DNA of 64,000 nt from DSVZ01 sp037439785 (GTDB lineage Bacteria; Verrucomicrobiota; Verrucomicrobiia; Limisphaerales; J093): positions 168,132-232,131 of the forward strand of contig JBBIVJ010000001.1 in assembly GCA_037439785.1 (NCBI GenBank), read 5' to 3'. The notes beneath the pieces are model-generated. The model worked only from the letters and a program-made list of their open reading frames with translations, was not told the DNA's origin and made no database searches. Of this stretch, positions 16,571 through 25,099 are shown piece after piece. A program made the translations under genes and the position numbers. Numbering within the stretch: position 1 is the stretch's first letter; each line of letters starts with the position of its first letter.

Positions 16571-17455
16571 TCACCCGTTGCAGCGGGCGGCCCCGGTCTG
16601 GAGCCAGCGCTCGCGCCGCTCGCGGGCCCGCGCCAAAACCTGTTCCAACGCCGCCGCATCCCCCGCGGCCACGGCCTGCCGGACGGCGTCGAGCCGACGG
16701 CGGAACTCCTCCAGCGCTTCCGAGACCGCCGCGCGATTGGCCAGGAAAATGTCCCGCCACATCTCGGGAGAACCGGAGGCAATGCGGGTGCTGTCGCGGA
16801 AGCCCCCCGCACAGAGCTGCCCCTGGCCGTCCGGCGCGGCCGGGTCCAGCACCAGGTCTGCCAGCGTGGCGGCCAGCGCCTGGGGTAGATGGCTGGTGCG
16901 GGCCACCCGCGCATCGTGGGCTTCCGGGCACAGGGTCAGGACCCGCGCCCCCACCGCCTCCCACAGCCGGCACACGGCGGCCACGGCCGCGGGGTCACTC
17001 TCCGGCGCCGGGGTGACCACGCACACCGCGCCGACGAACAGGTCCGCCCGGGCGGCCGCCACGCCCGTGCGCTCGGAGCCGGCCATGGGGTGGCTGCCCA
17101 CAAAGCGCGCGCCGGCCGCCGTCACCACCGGCGCCACCTCGCGCTGGACCGAGGCCTTCACGCTGCCCACATCCGTCACCAGGACACCGGGGCGCAGGGC
17201 CGGGGCCGCCAGCGCCGCCAGCGCCGCCATCTGGCCCAAGGGTGTGCACAAGACCACCAGGTCCGCCCCCTCGACGGCCGCGGCCAGGTCCTGACCCGCG
17301 GTGTCCACCGCCCCTGCGGCCAGGCATTCCGCCGCCGCGGCGGCGCGGCGCACGTAGCCGTGCACCCGGCCGGCCAGGCGCCGTTGGCGCAGGGCCAGGC
17401 CGAGGGAACCGCCCAGCAACCCCACACCCAGGAGGGCCACTTTTTCAAATCGCAC
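16571..17455 (-). CDS. tyrA: prephenate/arogenate dehydrogenase (monofunctional)
   Basis: A 294-residue NAD(P)-dependent dehydrogenase, GTG start. VALLGVGLLGGSLGLALRQ is the nucleotide-binding loop; VDTAGQDLAAAVEGADLVVL and the TDVGSVKASVQRE strand follow, then GSHPMAGSERTGVAAAR, the block with the catalytic histidine. The C-terminal helical dimerisation part has SHLPQALAATLA and GGFRDSTRIASG. This is the ordinary TyrA/TyrC length with no chorismate mutase domain, unlike the 380-residue fusion at 8459-9601. It is in an operon with aroA, 17 nt upstream. Whether it prefers prephenate or arogenate cannot be told by eye. Confidence 0.92.
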   Translation of the reverse strand: MRFEKVALLGVGLLGGSLGLALRQRRLAGRVHGYVRRAAAAAECLAAGAVDTAGQDLAAAVEGADLVVLCTPLGQMAALAALAAPALRPGVLVTDVGSVKASVQREVAPVVTAAGARFVGSHPMAGSERTGVAAARADLFVGAVCVVTPAPESDPAAVAAVCRLWEAVGARVLTLCPEAHDARVARTSHLPQALAATLADLVLDPAAPDGQGQLCAGGFRDSTRIASGSPEMWRDIFLANRAAVSEALEEFRRRLDAVRQAVAAGDAAALEQVLARARERRERWLQTGAARCNG

Positions 17456-17524
17456 GCGGGGGAAGGTGCCGAAGCGGCCGCGGGGGCGGCAAGCGGCTTC
17501 TGCCCTGGCGGCGGCCGGCGGGGC

Positions 17525-18664
17525 CTATGCCGCCGCCAGGGCCCGCGCGGCGAGGACGCGGCGGGTGGGGACGTAGGTGGCGGCAAACTGGCGCCGGTAC
17601 TCGGCAAAGGTGCCCGCCGCCAGCGCGGCGCGCACCTCGCGCATGACCCGGAGGTAGAAATGCGTGTTGTGGAGGCTCACCAGCCGCAGGCCGAGGATTT
17701 CGTTCACGTTGAGCAGATGCCGGATGTAGGCGCGGGTGAAATGCCGGCAGGCGAAGCATTCACAGCCCTCCTCGATGGGCCGGAATTCCGCCTTCACCGC
17801 CCCGCCCTTGATGGCGAAGGTGCCGCGCCGGGTGAAGGCCGTGCCGTTGCGCGCCACACGCGTGGGCAGCACGCAGTCAAACAGGTCCACCCCCCGCGCC
17901 ACCAGCTCGACCATCTGCGCCGGCGTACCCAGGCCCATGGCATAGCGGGCCTTGGTGGCGGGCAGGTACGGCTCGGTGATTTCGACCGCCCGCATCATCT
18001 CCGGCTCCGGCTCGCCCACGCTCACCCCGCCGATGGCGTAGCCGTCGAAGTCCAGCGCGGTGAGGGCCCGGGCGCAGTGCACCCGCAGGGCGGGGTCACC
18101 GCCGCCCTGCACAATGCCGAAGAGCTGCTGGCCGGGGGCGCGGGGTTGCTCGCGACATTCCCGCGCCCAGCGGAGGGTGCGCTCGACCGCCAGGTGCAGC
18201 TCCCGCGGCGGAGCATCGTGCGGCGGGCATTCATCAAAGACCATGGCAATGTCCGAACCGAGCACGCGCTGGATTTCCATCGCCTCCTTCGGCCCCAGAA
18301 ACAAGGGCGTCCCGTCCACATGGGACCGGAACTCGACCCCGTGGGCCCGCACCTTGCGAATCTTGGCCAGACTAAAGACCTGAAAACCGCCGCTGTCGGT
18401 GAGGATGGGATGCGGCCAGGCCATGAAGCGATGCAGCCCCCCCGCCGCGCGCAGAATGTCCAGGCCGGGCCGGAGGTACAGGTGGTAGGTGTTGCCCAGG
18501 ATGATCTGGGCGCCCATCTCGACCAGCTCGCGCGGGTCCAGGGCCTTGACCGTGGCCTGGGTGCCCACCGGCATGTAGGCCGGCGTCTCAATCACCCCCC
18601 GCGTCGTGGCCAGCCGCCCCAGGCGCGCCTTCGAGGTCGGGTCGGTCTTCAACAACTCGAACAT
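17525..18664 (-). CDS. tgt: queuine/preQ1 tRNA-ribosyltransferase
   Basis: A 379-residue TIM-barrel enzyme that exchanges guanine-34 for preQ1 in tRNAs with GUN anticodons. Visible blocks are TRGVIETPAYMPVGTQATVK, LTDSGGFQVFSL (active-site Asp region), the second catalytic Asp in GVDLFDCVLPTRVARNG, and the zinc site CECFACRHF with a later histidine (SLHNTHFYLRVM). Length and order are the standard bacterial ones. Translation starts at ATG 18664. It is 69 nt upstream of the tyrA/aroA/cmk/plsC run on the same strand, so it may be transcribed with it. Confidence 0.95.
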   Translation of the reverse strand: MFELLKTDPTSKARLGRLATTRGVIETPAYMPVGTQATVKALDPRELVEMGAQIILGNTYHLYLRPGLDILRAAGGLHRFMAWPHPILTDSGGFQVFSLAKIRKVRAHGVEFRSHVDGTPLFLGPKEAMEIQRVLGSDIAMVFDECPPHDAPPRELHLAVERTLRWARECREQPRAPGQQLFGIVQGGGDPALRVHCARALTALDFDGYAIGGVSVGEPEPEMMRAVEITEPYLPATKARYAMGLGTPAQMVELVARGVDLFDCVLPTRVARNGTAFTRRGTFAIKGGAVKAEFRPIEEGCECFACRHFTRAYIRHLLNVNEILGLRLVSLHNTHFYLRVMREVRAALAAGTFAEYRRQFAATYVPTRRVLAARALAAA

Positions 18665-18807
18665 CGCACCCGGTTAAAGCAGGAAAGGCGCCCGCCCGCA
18701 GCAAGGTTTTGCGTCGCCCCTGGCTCGCCGAAGACGAGCGCGCAGGGGAGACGGTGGGCCGGCCCCCCCGCGGCGTGCAACAGGTCGGCGCCGCGACGCG
18801 GCCTGGT

Positions 18808-21240
18808 TCAACGCCCAATCCCAGCCCGCGCCAGGCAGCGACCCTCCACGTCCTCGACGCGCCAGCCCGCCGACGACAACCGCAGCGTCAGCGGGCCGGT
18901 CTCCGCCGTGAACAACACCGCCGGCGCCGCCCCGGTCAGCCGCGCGCGCAACGCCGGCCCGGCGCGGGCCTGGACGGGGAGCTGGTCATCGGCCACCACG
19001 ATCAGGCGCGGTTGCAGAACGGCGAGGAAATCCGGCCCCAGCGGCTCGCCCTGTGTGGGCAGGCCCGCCAGGACGATATCCGCCCGCAGGTCCGGCGCGC
19101 GCGACCGCAGCGCCGCCTGCCCGGCCTCGCCCAGGTCCGACAGCAGCACCACCCGCCAGCCGGCGATCGCGCGGGCCAGCACCAGCGCGGCATCATCCGC
19201 CCGCGCGAAGCGGTCGCCCGCGACCGGATGCCACACCGTCCAGCCTGCCAGGTCCGCCCCCTGCGCCACCGCCCGCCAGCGGCCGGGGGTCGCCTCCAGG
19301 GCCTGCACAAAGGCGCGGTAACTGGGCGACCGGAAGACGGCGGGGCTGGTCCAGACGGCCGCGGGGCGGAAGTTCGTCTCCACCGTGCCGGCGCCGCCCA
19401 CGTGCCGCACGTCACCATGCGTGAGCACCAGATGCCGCAGCCGGTTCACCCCCTGCGCCCGCAGGAACGGCCGCACCACCGTCTCGGCCAGGAGCGCGTT
19501 GCCCGTGTCCACCAACAGGTCCCCGGCCCGGCCCGGCGCATCCACCCACACCGCGGCGCCGCCGTTGAGTGGCAGCACCGTCAACCGCGTTTCCCCGCGC
19601 TGCCGCCAGGCCTCCGCATTCCAGACAGCGACCAGCACCACACCCAGGCCGGCCGCAACAAGCCGTCGCCCCGGCCGCCACGCCCACCCGGCGGCCGCCG
19701 CCGCCAGCGCCGCGTACCACAGCGGCAAGACCCACGGCCCCGGCGCGGGTACATGGGCGTAAGCCCCGGGCAGCCCGGCCATGAACAGGCTGACCTGCGA
19801 CATCGCGCTCATCCAAAACCACGCGCTGTGGCTGAACAGCCCCCCCACCGCCGGCAACCAGTCCCCGCACGCCAGCGCGCCCAGGGCCGCCATCAGGGCC
19901 AGGCTGCCCAGCGGCACCACCAGCACGTTGGCCAGCAGGTTCACCGGTGTAACCAGGTGGAAGTAATGGGCAATCAGCGGCAGCGAACCCAGCCAGGCCG
20001 CCAGCGACACCGCCAGACTCAGCATCAACGCCCGCACCGGCGGGTCCAGCCACCGGCGCCAGCGCGGCAACAATTCCGCGGGCAGCAGCGGGTCGTGCCG
20101 CAGCCAGCGGTCCCGCCACCGCACCAGCGGCGGCAGCAGCAGCGCCAGGCTCAGCACCACCCCGAACGAGAGCTGGAACCCGGCCTGGAAGAGCTGGCGC
20201 GGTTCCGCCAGCAAAATGAGCCACGCCGCCGCGGCCAGTGAATTGAGCAGGTTGCCCGGCCGCTGCAGCGCCCAGCCCGCGATCACCACGCTCATCATGA
20301 TCGCCGCCCGCATGGCCGAGGGCTGCCAGCCCGTGGCCGCGGTGTAAAACCACACCAGCGGCACGGCCACCAGCCCCGTGGCCCCCCGCGGCACCCGCGC
20401 CACCCGCAAGCCCTGCACCAGCGCCCCGGCCACCAGCGCAATGTGCAGCCCGCTGATGGCAAACAGGTGCATCGTGCCGGAACGCATGAACGGTTCGGCC
20501 ACCTCCTCGGTGAGCGCCGTCCGCCAGCCCAGCACCATCGCCCACAACAACCGCACCGACTCGTCCACCGCCGGCAACCCGCGGGCCAGTGTGCGCTGCG
20601 CCCATGCCCGGAAACGGTCCGGCAACGGCGGCCGCGCCGGCTGCGGACCAGCCGTCAGCCGCCAGTCCCCCGGGTCCCGCGTCTCCAGCAGCCGCACCAA
20701 ACCCTGGGCGAAGCAGTACCGCCGTGCATCGAACAACCCCGGCGCGCGCGGCGGCCGGGGCTCTCGCAGCACCCCGAACACCTCGACCTCGCGCCCGGCG
20801 AAAAACTCCGGCCCCAGCTCCCCCGCCGTGCTCGCGGCCACGCGGCCCGTGGCCGGCTGCCAACGGCCGTCGCGGCTGATCGCCCGGACGCGAAGCACCG
20901 CCAGCGTGCGCACCGAGTCGTCCGCTTCCCAGCCGCTGACCCGCAGCTCCGGCGCCGACTCGAGCACGCCCCGCACCGTGGCCAGCACCGGTTCCGGCCC
21001 CGCCACCCCCCGCAGGTCGTGGGGGGAAAGCTCGGCGGTGCGCACCCACAGATTCAGCGCGCCGGCCAGCGCCGCGAGCACCCCCAGCAACCACGGCCGC
21101 CCGCCGGGCCAGCACACCGCTCCCATCGCCGCCGCCGCTCCCAGCCCGAATCCCCACCACCCCGGAACCGGCCACCACGCCGCGCCCAACACCCCCAGGA
21201 CGTAGCAGGCCAGCACCGGCAACAGCGGGTACCGCAACAT
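18808..21240 (-). CDS. comEC: DNA internalisation/competence protein ComEC (Rec2)
   Basis: An 810-residue inner-membrane channel protein for DNA uptake. Residues 1-190 hold two or three helices plus an OB-like DUF4131 region; about 220-490 is the polytopic Competence domain with the hallmark HLFAISGLHIALVAG; about 530-810 is a metallo-beta-lactamase-like domain. In that domain the metal motif reads LTHGDVRHVGG (H608, D610, H613). The family normally has aspartate where R612 stands, which may mean altered or lost nuclease activity. The gene is monocistronic with its own promoter at 21250-21277. Confidence 0.93.
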   Translation of the reverse strand: MLRYPLLPVLACYVLGVLGAAWWPVPGWWGFGLGAAAAMGAVCWPGGRPWLLGVLAALAGALNLWVRTAELSPHDLRGVAGPEPVLATVRGVLESAPELRVSGWEADDSVRTLAVLRVRAISRDGRWQPATGRVAASTAGELGPEFFAGREVEVFGVLREPRPPRAPGLFDARRYCFAQGLVRLLETRDPGDWRLTAGPQPARPPLPDRFRAWAQRTLARGLPAVDESVRLLWAMVLGWRTALTEEVAEPFMRSGTMHLFAISGLHIALVAGALVQGLRVARVPRGATGLVAVPLVWFYTAATGWQPSAMRAAIMMSVVIAGWALQRPGNLLNSLAAAAWLILLAEPRQLFQAGFQLSFGVVLSLALLLPPLVRWRDRWLRHDPLLPAELLPRWRRWLDPPVRALMLSLAVSLAAWLGSLPLIAHYFHLVTPVNLLANVLVVPLGSLALMAALGALACGDWLPAVGGLFSHSAWFWMSAMSQVSLFMAGLPGAYAHVPAPGPWVLPLWYAALAAAAAGWAWRPGRRLVAAGLGVVLVAVWNAEAWRQRGETRLTVLPLNGGAAVWVDAPGRAGDLLVDTGNALLAETVVRPFLRAQGVNRLRHLVLTHGDVRHVGGAGTVETNFRPAAVWTSPAVFRSPSYRAFVQALEATPGRWRAVAQGADLAGWTVWHPVAGDRFARADDAALVLARAIAGWRVVLLSDLGEAGQAALRSRAPDLRADIVLAGLPTQGEPLGPDFLAVLQPRLIVVADDQLPVQARAGPALRARLTGAAPAVLFTAETGPLTLRLSSAGWRVEDVEGRCLARAGIGR

Positions 21241-21694
21241 GAATGCGCAAGGTTAGGCGCGTCCCCTGAGCGGGCAAGGCGCGGCAGCCGAAAACGAGAC
21301 GCCGGATACCAGAAGACGGCAGCCGCCGCGGTGACGCAGCGGACGTTGTCCTCCGCCGGCTCATGCCGACGGCTGCAAGCCCGGCGATGTAGCACAGGCT
21401 GCCAGCCTGCTGCATCGCCGATTGCCAATCGGCGAAAGGTGCATGCGCCGGAGCCGGCCCGCGGGCTGTCAGCCGGCCAGACAAAATCCGAAATCCGAAG
21501 TCCGAAGGTCGAAGGGGGGAATTGGGAACTCAGGAAGGGCACTGGGGAGCACGGAGCGGTTGTGTCTGGGCGTCTGCTTGGCCCATTCACTTTTCAGCCC
21601 CTTTAACCTTTCACCCCCTGGGGACCGTTCCGGGTTTCAGCACGGGCCGGAACCCGGACGCCGGTAGCCACCTCTGCGGCGCCGCGGACGGCGG
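21241..21694. repeat. 454-nt spacer with mosaic extragenic repeats, region D (mostly inverted)
   Basis: No gene. Words recognised: a GCCGCCGCGGTGAC word (21322-21335), the reverse complement of the one in region C; CAGGCT-GCC-AGCCTG (21395-21409); GCCGATT-GCC-AATCGGC (21417-21433, an 8th pair outside); a GGGCT-GTC-AGCC word (21463-21474); heptamers ATCCGAA/ATCCGAA/GTCCGAA/GGTCGAA (21486-21513); and the ~100-nt word 21515-21618 that matches 13452-13550 inverted. Confidence 0.8.
21250..21277 (-). promoter_or_regulatory. predicted promoter for comEC (near-leaderless)
   Basis: Minus strand: TTGCCC (21272-21277), 16-nt spacer, TAACCT (21250-21255), then 9 nt to the ATG at 21240, leaving an expected leader of about 3 nt. 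Confidence 0.5.
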
Positions 21695-22567
21695 TCACTT
21701 CACCAGTTGGTCGCGGTGCGGCTCGTGGTCGTTGTTCCAGCGGCGCAGCGCGGCGTCACTTTTCTCGAAGAGCCGGGCGTGGGGGATGCTTTCGACGTGG
21801 CCGTCGCAAAAGGCGATTTCGAAGCGGCCGCGGTGGCGTCGTTCGGTGGCCTGGAGGATGCCCTCACGGCCGCCGAAGCCGGGCGCGGTGGTGCGCAGCC
21901 AGGAGTTGATGTCCAGCCGCGAAAAGCCGGTGTAGGTGGTCGGCCCGTCAATGCCGTAGTAGGCCTTGAGCACGGGGCCGATCAGCCACATGAGGTTGGC
22001 GTCGCCCAGGGCGATCATGTTGGCGGGCTGGAGGACGCGGGCTTCGCGGATGGGTTCGACGGCGTCCCAGTTGTCCGGCTCGGTGAGGTAGCCGCCCAGG
22101 CCCAGAGGGCTGAAGGCGAAGCGGGTGCCGTTGGCGTTGTAGCCGTAGCTGCCCAGGGGGTCGCCGATCTCGGTGCGGGCCAGGGTCAGGCCCCGGTAGG
22201 AGGGGCAACGGTAGAGGGCGTTGGTCCAGTCCTGCTGCGTGTAGGGGCGGAGGACGTCCGGCCAGAAGCTGATGGGGACAAGGAAACCGTCCTGATCGAA
22301 GGTGTAGATAGGGTAGGCGCGGTGGTCGTCCACGTACAGGGCCAGGCCGAGGCTGATTTGTTTCACGTTGGCCAGGCAGCGGGCGGTGCGGCCGGCTTCG
22401 CGGGCGGCGGTCAGGGCCGGGAGCAGCAGCCCCACCAGCAGCACGAGGATGGCGATGACCACCAGCAGCTCGATCAGGGTGAAGCCGCTGCGCGCACGCG
22501 GGCCGGGCCGGTGACCGGATGGCCGGGGCCACCGGCCGGTGGGGTGCGGGGCGGGGCGGGACGTCAT
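21695..22567 (-). CDS. prepilin-like protein with N-terminal methylation motif (DUF1559-type)
   Basis: A 290-residue exported protein. After a basic leader (RSG) comes FTLIELLVVIAILVLLVGLLLPAL, the prepilin cleavage/methylation helix with cleavage at G-F and the +5 glutamate, then a secreted domain with RTARCLANVKQISLGLALY and, near the C-terminus, HRGRFEIAFCDGHVE, the H-x-G and FCDGHVE signature of the planctomycete/verrucomicrobial DUF1559 (H-x-G-DG) proteins. Such proteins are made in large numbers in these phyla and are probably assembled pseudopilins. The start at 22567 gives a 25-residue leader; a longer frame overlaps the upstream gene. It is 7 nt after that gene. Confidence 0.85.
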   Translation of the reverse strand: MTSRPAPHPTGRWPRPSGHRPGPRARSGFTLIELLVVIAILVLLVGLLLPALTAAREAGRTARCLANVKQISLGLALYVDDHRAYPIYTFDQDGFLVPISFWPDVLRPYTQQDWTNALYRCPSYRGLTLARTEIGDPLGSYGYNANGTRFAFSPLGLGGYLTEPDNWDAVEPIREARVLQPANMIALGDANLMWLIGPVLKAYYGIDGPTTYTGFSRLDINSWLRTTAPGFGGREGILQATERRHRGRFEIAFCDGHVESIPHARLFEKSDAALRRWNNDHEPHRDQLVK

Positions 22568-22574
22568 GCGCGGG

Positions 22575-23732
22575 TCAAGGCAGGCCGACCACGCGGTAGA
22601 AGCGGGTGGGCGCGCCCGGGGTGTTGGCCGCGGCGTCAATGAGGAAGTTGGCGGTGGTGGGCGCGCCCAGGGCCTGCCAGCTGCTGGCCACGGCCGGCTG
22701 GGAGGTGTACTCGACCTGGTAGCGGGTCACGCCGGAAAACTTGTCCCAGGTCAGCAGCGCGCCGCCCGCGCCGAGGGTCAGGGTCAGGCCGGTGATGCGG
22801 GGCGGGGGCGGCGGCTCGGGGTCGGGGTGGTTGGTCTCGAACATCCGCAGCACAATGGCCGCGGTGGGGAAGTTCTCGGACGGGGGACCGGACTGGGATT
22901 GTTCGGAGGTGATTTGGACCACGATGCCGCGGCCCGGCCGCACCCAGTAGTAGTTGCGGATGTAGGCGGTGCCGAAGGGCTCGAAACCGTTGCCCAGGTC
23001 CACCGCCAGGTTGTACTGGACCAGTTCATTGATGCGCAGGCAGGGGCCGAAGCCGATGCCCGGGCAGTTCACCACGCCGAAGGCATCCACGCGCGCGTCG
23101 GCGGTGTACGTGGTTTGCTGGAGCAGTTCAAACGCGCCGCCGGGCTCTTCCTCCCCCCCGCCGTTACCGTCATCGAAGGTGAGGGTGTTGGTGTACACCG
23201 TGGTGGCCGACCACTCGTCGCCGAACCGTATGGTGGACGGGAAATCGCGCAGCGGCGGCGCGAAGATGCCGGCGGGGGGGTCGAGCCGGAACTTGAAGCC
23301 CAGCAGGTCCACCGATTCCAGGCCCGGGTCCCAGAACCCCTGCACCACCCGGCCGCGGGCGGGGTCCTGGGTGAAAAACAGCCAGGCCGTGCTCAGCAGG
23401 CCGGCCTCGTCGCTCTTGCGCTCGGCCAGGGTCGCGCCGGGGAAGCGGCTGTTTTCCGGCGCCTCGGCCGCCGGGAGGTAATCGTAGCGGTAGATCACGT
23501 CGCGGGGGCCGACCAGGAAATTCCACGCCTGGGGCTGGCTGCCGGCCTCCCCCAGCAGCCCCGAAACGTCCACCGGGCTCTGGGGAGCGTTGGCGTAAGC
23601 GCGGTAGTACTGCCCGGGCTGGTTGAAGAAGTCCGAGCCGGTGATCGTGACCGGCTCCTGGGCGCGCACCGACCCCACGGCCAGCGCCGCGACCGTGGCG
23701 GCGATCCCGCCCCCGAGGTGCCTTGCCTTCAT
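22575..23732 (-). CDS. secreted protein with FYRV-type C-terminal module
   Basis: A 385-residue protein with a good Sec signal (cleavage near SVRAQ, about residue 25) and a beta-rich mature part containing SDFFNQPGQYYRAYAN and a Calx- or fibronectin-like C-terminus. The last about 70 residues (LLTWDKFSGVTRYQVEYTSQ to APTRFYRVVGLP) match the C-terminal module of four large secreted proteins at 43-63 kb. Function unknown; co-transcribed with the prepilin-like gene that follows. A Shine-Dalgarno GGAG lies 7 nt before the ATG, unlike the leaderless-looking genes nearby. Confidence 0.72.
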   Translation of the reverse strand: MKARHLGGGIAATVAALAVGSVRAQEPVTITGSDFFNQPGQYYRAYANAPQSPVDVSGLLGEAGSQPQAWNFLVGPRDVIYRYDYLPAAEAPENSRFPGATLAERKSDEAGLLSTAWLFFTQDPARGRVVQGFWDPGLESVDLLGFKFRLDPPAGIFAPPLRDFPSTIRFGDEWSATTVYTNTLTFDDGNGGGEEEPGGAFELLQQTTYTADARVDAFGVVNCPGIGFGPCLRINELVQYNLAVDLGNGFEPFGTAYIRNYYWVRPGRGIVVQITSEQSQSGPPSENFPTAAIVLRMFETNHPDPEPPPPPRITGLTLTLGAGGALLTWDKFSGVTRYQVEYTSQPAVASSWQALGAPTTANFLIDAAANTPGAPTRFYRVVGLP

Positions 23733-23758
23733 GTGTGTGCTCCGGTTGGTTTGGTTTC

Positions 23759-23786
23759 AGCCTACCCGAAGTCCCGTCCTTTTCAA
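23759..23786 (-). promoter_or_regulatory. predicted promoter for the secreted protein at 22575-23732
   Basis: Minus strand: TTGAAA (23781-23786), 16-nt spacer, TAGGCT (23759-23764). The expected leader is about 20 nt and includes GGAG at 23740-23743, so this gene keeps a conventional ribosome-binding site. Confidence 0.5.
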
Positions 23787-23882
23787 ATCCCGGACCGGGC
23801 CGGCCGGGGCCTGCCTCGAGCCAGCCATTCCCGTGCCAGAACTGGTCCCCGGTCTGTGCGTTGCCCCGCCCGGGCCGGGGCG

Positions 23883-23911
23883 TTGACGCCGCCCCGCGGG
23901 CCGGGTAACAA
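23883..23911 (+). promoter_or_regulatory. predicted recA promoter
   Basis: TTGACG (23883-23888), 17-nt spacer, TAACAA (23906-23911), 23 nt before the recA ATG. This is the best sigma-70-like match in the window. No SOS-box-like palindrome was recognised near it. Confidence 0.55.
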
Positions 23912-23934
23912 GGCCCGCAACACAGGCCCAAGCC

Positions 23935-25020
23935 ATGCCACCCAGGACCTCCGAAAAAACCGGCCCGACCGACAAGTCCGCCACGGACAAGCCCGCCACC
24001 GAAACCTCGCGCGCCACCGCCGCCCGCCAGCGCGACCTCGACGCCGCCATCTCGACCATCACCAAGACCTACGGCGAGGGCAGCATCATGCGCCTGGGCG
24101 ACGAACGCGCCCGGCTCAAAATCGAGGTCATCCCCACCGGCGCCCTCGGCCTGGACCTGGCCCTGGGTGTGGGCGGCATCCCCCGCGGCCGCATCGTCGA
24201 AATCTTCGGCCCCGAGTCCTCCGGCAAGACCACCCTCATGCTCCACGTCATCGCCAACGCCCAGAAGGCCGGCGGCCTGGCGGCGTTTATTGACGCCGAG
24301 CACGCCCTGGACCCGGGTTACGCCAAGAAACTGGGGGTCAACCTCGACGACCTGCTGGTCTCCCAACCCGACAGCGGCGAGGAGGCGCTGACCATCTGCG
24401 AAACCCTGGCCCGCTCGAACGCCCTGGACGTGATCGTCATTGACTCGGTGGCCGCGCTGGTGCCCAAGGCCGAGCTGGAGGGCGAGATGGGCATGGCCAC
24501 CATGGGCATGCAGGCCCGCCTCATGAGCCAGGCCCTGCGCAAACTCACCGCCATCCTCGCCAAGGCCAAAACCGCCTGCATCTTCACCAACCAGATTCGC
24601 GAAAAGGTCGGCGTCATGTTCGGCAACCCCGAGACCACCCCCGGCGGCAAGGCCCTCAAGTTCTACGCCAGCGTCCGCATTGATATCCGCCGCAAGGACG
24701 TCCTCAAAGACCCCGCCGGCAACGTCATTGGCAACCACGTCCGCACCAAGATCGTGAAAAACAAGGTCGCCCCGCCCTTCGCCGAGGCCGAGTTCGACAT
24801 CCTCTTCAACCACGGCATCAACCGCGAGGGCAACATCCTCGACGTCGGCCTCGAACACGGCGTGGTCGAGAAAAAGGGCGCCTGGCTCCAGTTCGGCGGC
24901 GAACTCATCGGCCAGGGACGCGATGCCGCCCAGCGGACCCTCCTGGAAAAACCGGAGCTGGCCCAGAAGATCATCGAGGCCATCCTGGCCCGGCGGGCCG
25001 CCGCGCCCGCCGCGTCGTGA
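23935..25020 (+). CDS. recA: recombinase RecA
   Basis: A 361-residue recombinase: strand exchange, LexA/UmuD co-protease and recombinational repair. The conserved core starts with AISTITKTYGEGSIMRLGDE; Walker A is GPESSGKTT; the blocks FIDAEHALDPGYAKKLGV, VIDSVAALVPKAELEGE and TNQIREKVGVMFGNPE follow, and the basic C-terminal part is normal. The N-terminal extension (about 30 residues rich in Lys, Thr and Ala before the core) is a little longer than in E. coli. The start is ATG at 23935; trpB follows 79 nt downstream with its own predicted promoter. Confidence 0.97.
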   Translation: MPPRTSEKTGPTDKSATDKPATETSRATAARQRDLDAAISTITKTYGEGSIMRLGDERARLKIEVIPTGALGLDLALGVGGIPRGRIVEIFGPESSGKTTLMLHVIANAQKAGGLAAFIDAEHALDPGYAKKLGVNLDDLLVSQPDSGEEALTICETLARSNALDVIVIDSVAALVPKAELEGEMGMATMGMQARLMSQALRKLTAILAKAKTACIFTNQIREKVGVMFGNPETTPGGKALKFYASVRIDIRRKDVLKDPAGNVIGNHVRTKIVKNKVAPPFAEAEFDILFNHGINREGNILDVGLEHGVVEKKGAWLQFGGELIGQGRDAAQRTLLEKPELAQKIIEAILARRAAAPAAS

Positions 25021-25063
25021 GGCCGCGGACCGGCGCGCCCCACCCGGCCCGCGCCCCTCCGCC

Positions 25064-25092
25064 TCGACGCCCCGCGCGGCCCCCGCTAGCTT
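25064..25092 (+). promoter_or_regulatory. predicted trpB promoter (near-leaderless)
   Basis: TCGACG (25064-25069), 17-nt spacer, TAGCTT (25087-25092), then only 7 nt to the trpB ATG at 25100. Transcription would start at the start codon. Confidence 0.5.
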
Positions 25093-25099
25093 GCCGCCC

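Noticed and set aside
13808..18664. Single long operon tgt to plsC as a proven unit
   Set aside because: The genes are collinear with small gaps, but the 69-nt gap after tgt and the 51-nt gap before plsC leave room for separate promoters; only tyrA-aroA-cmk are close enough to be called coupled.
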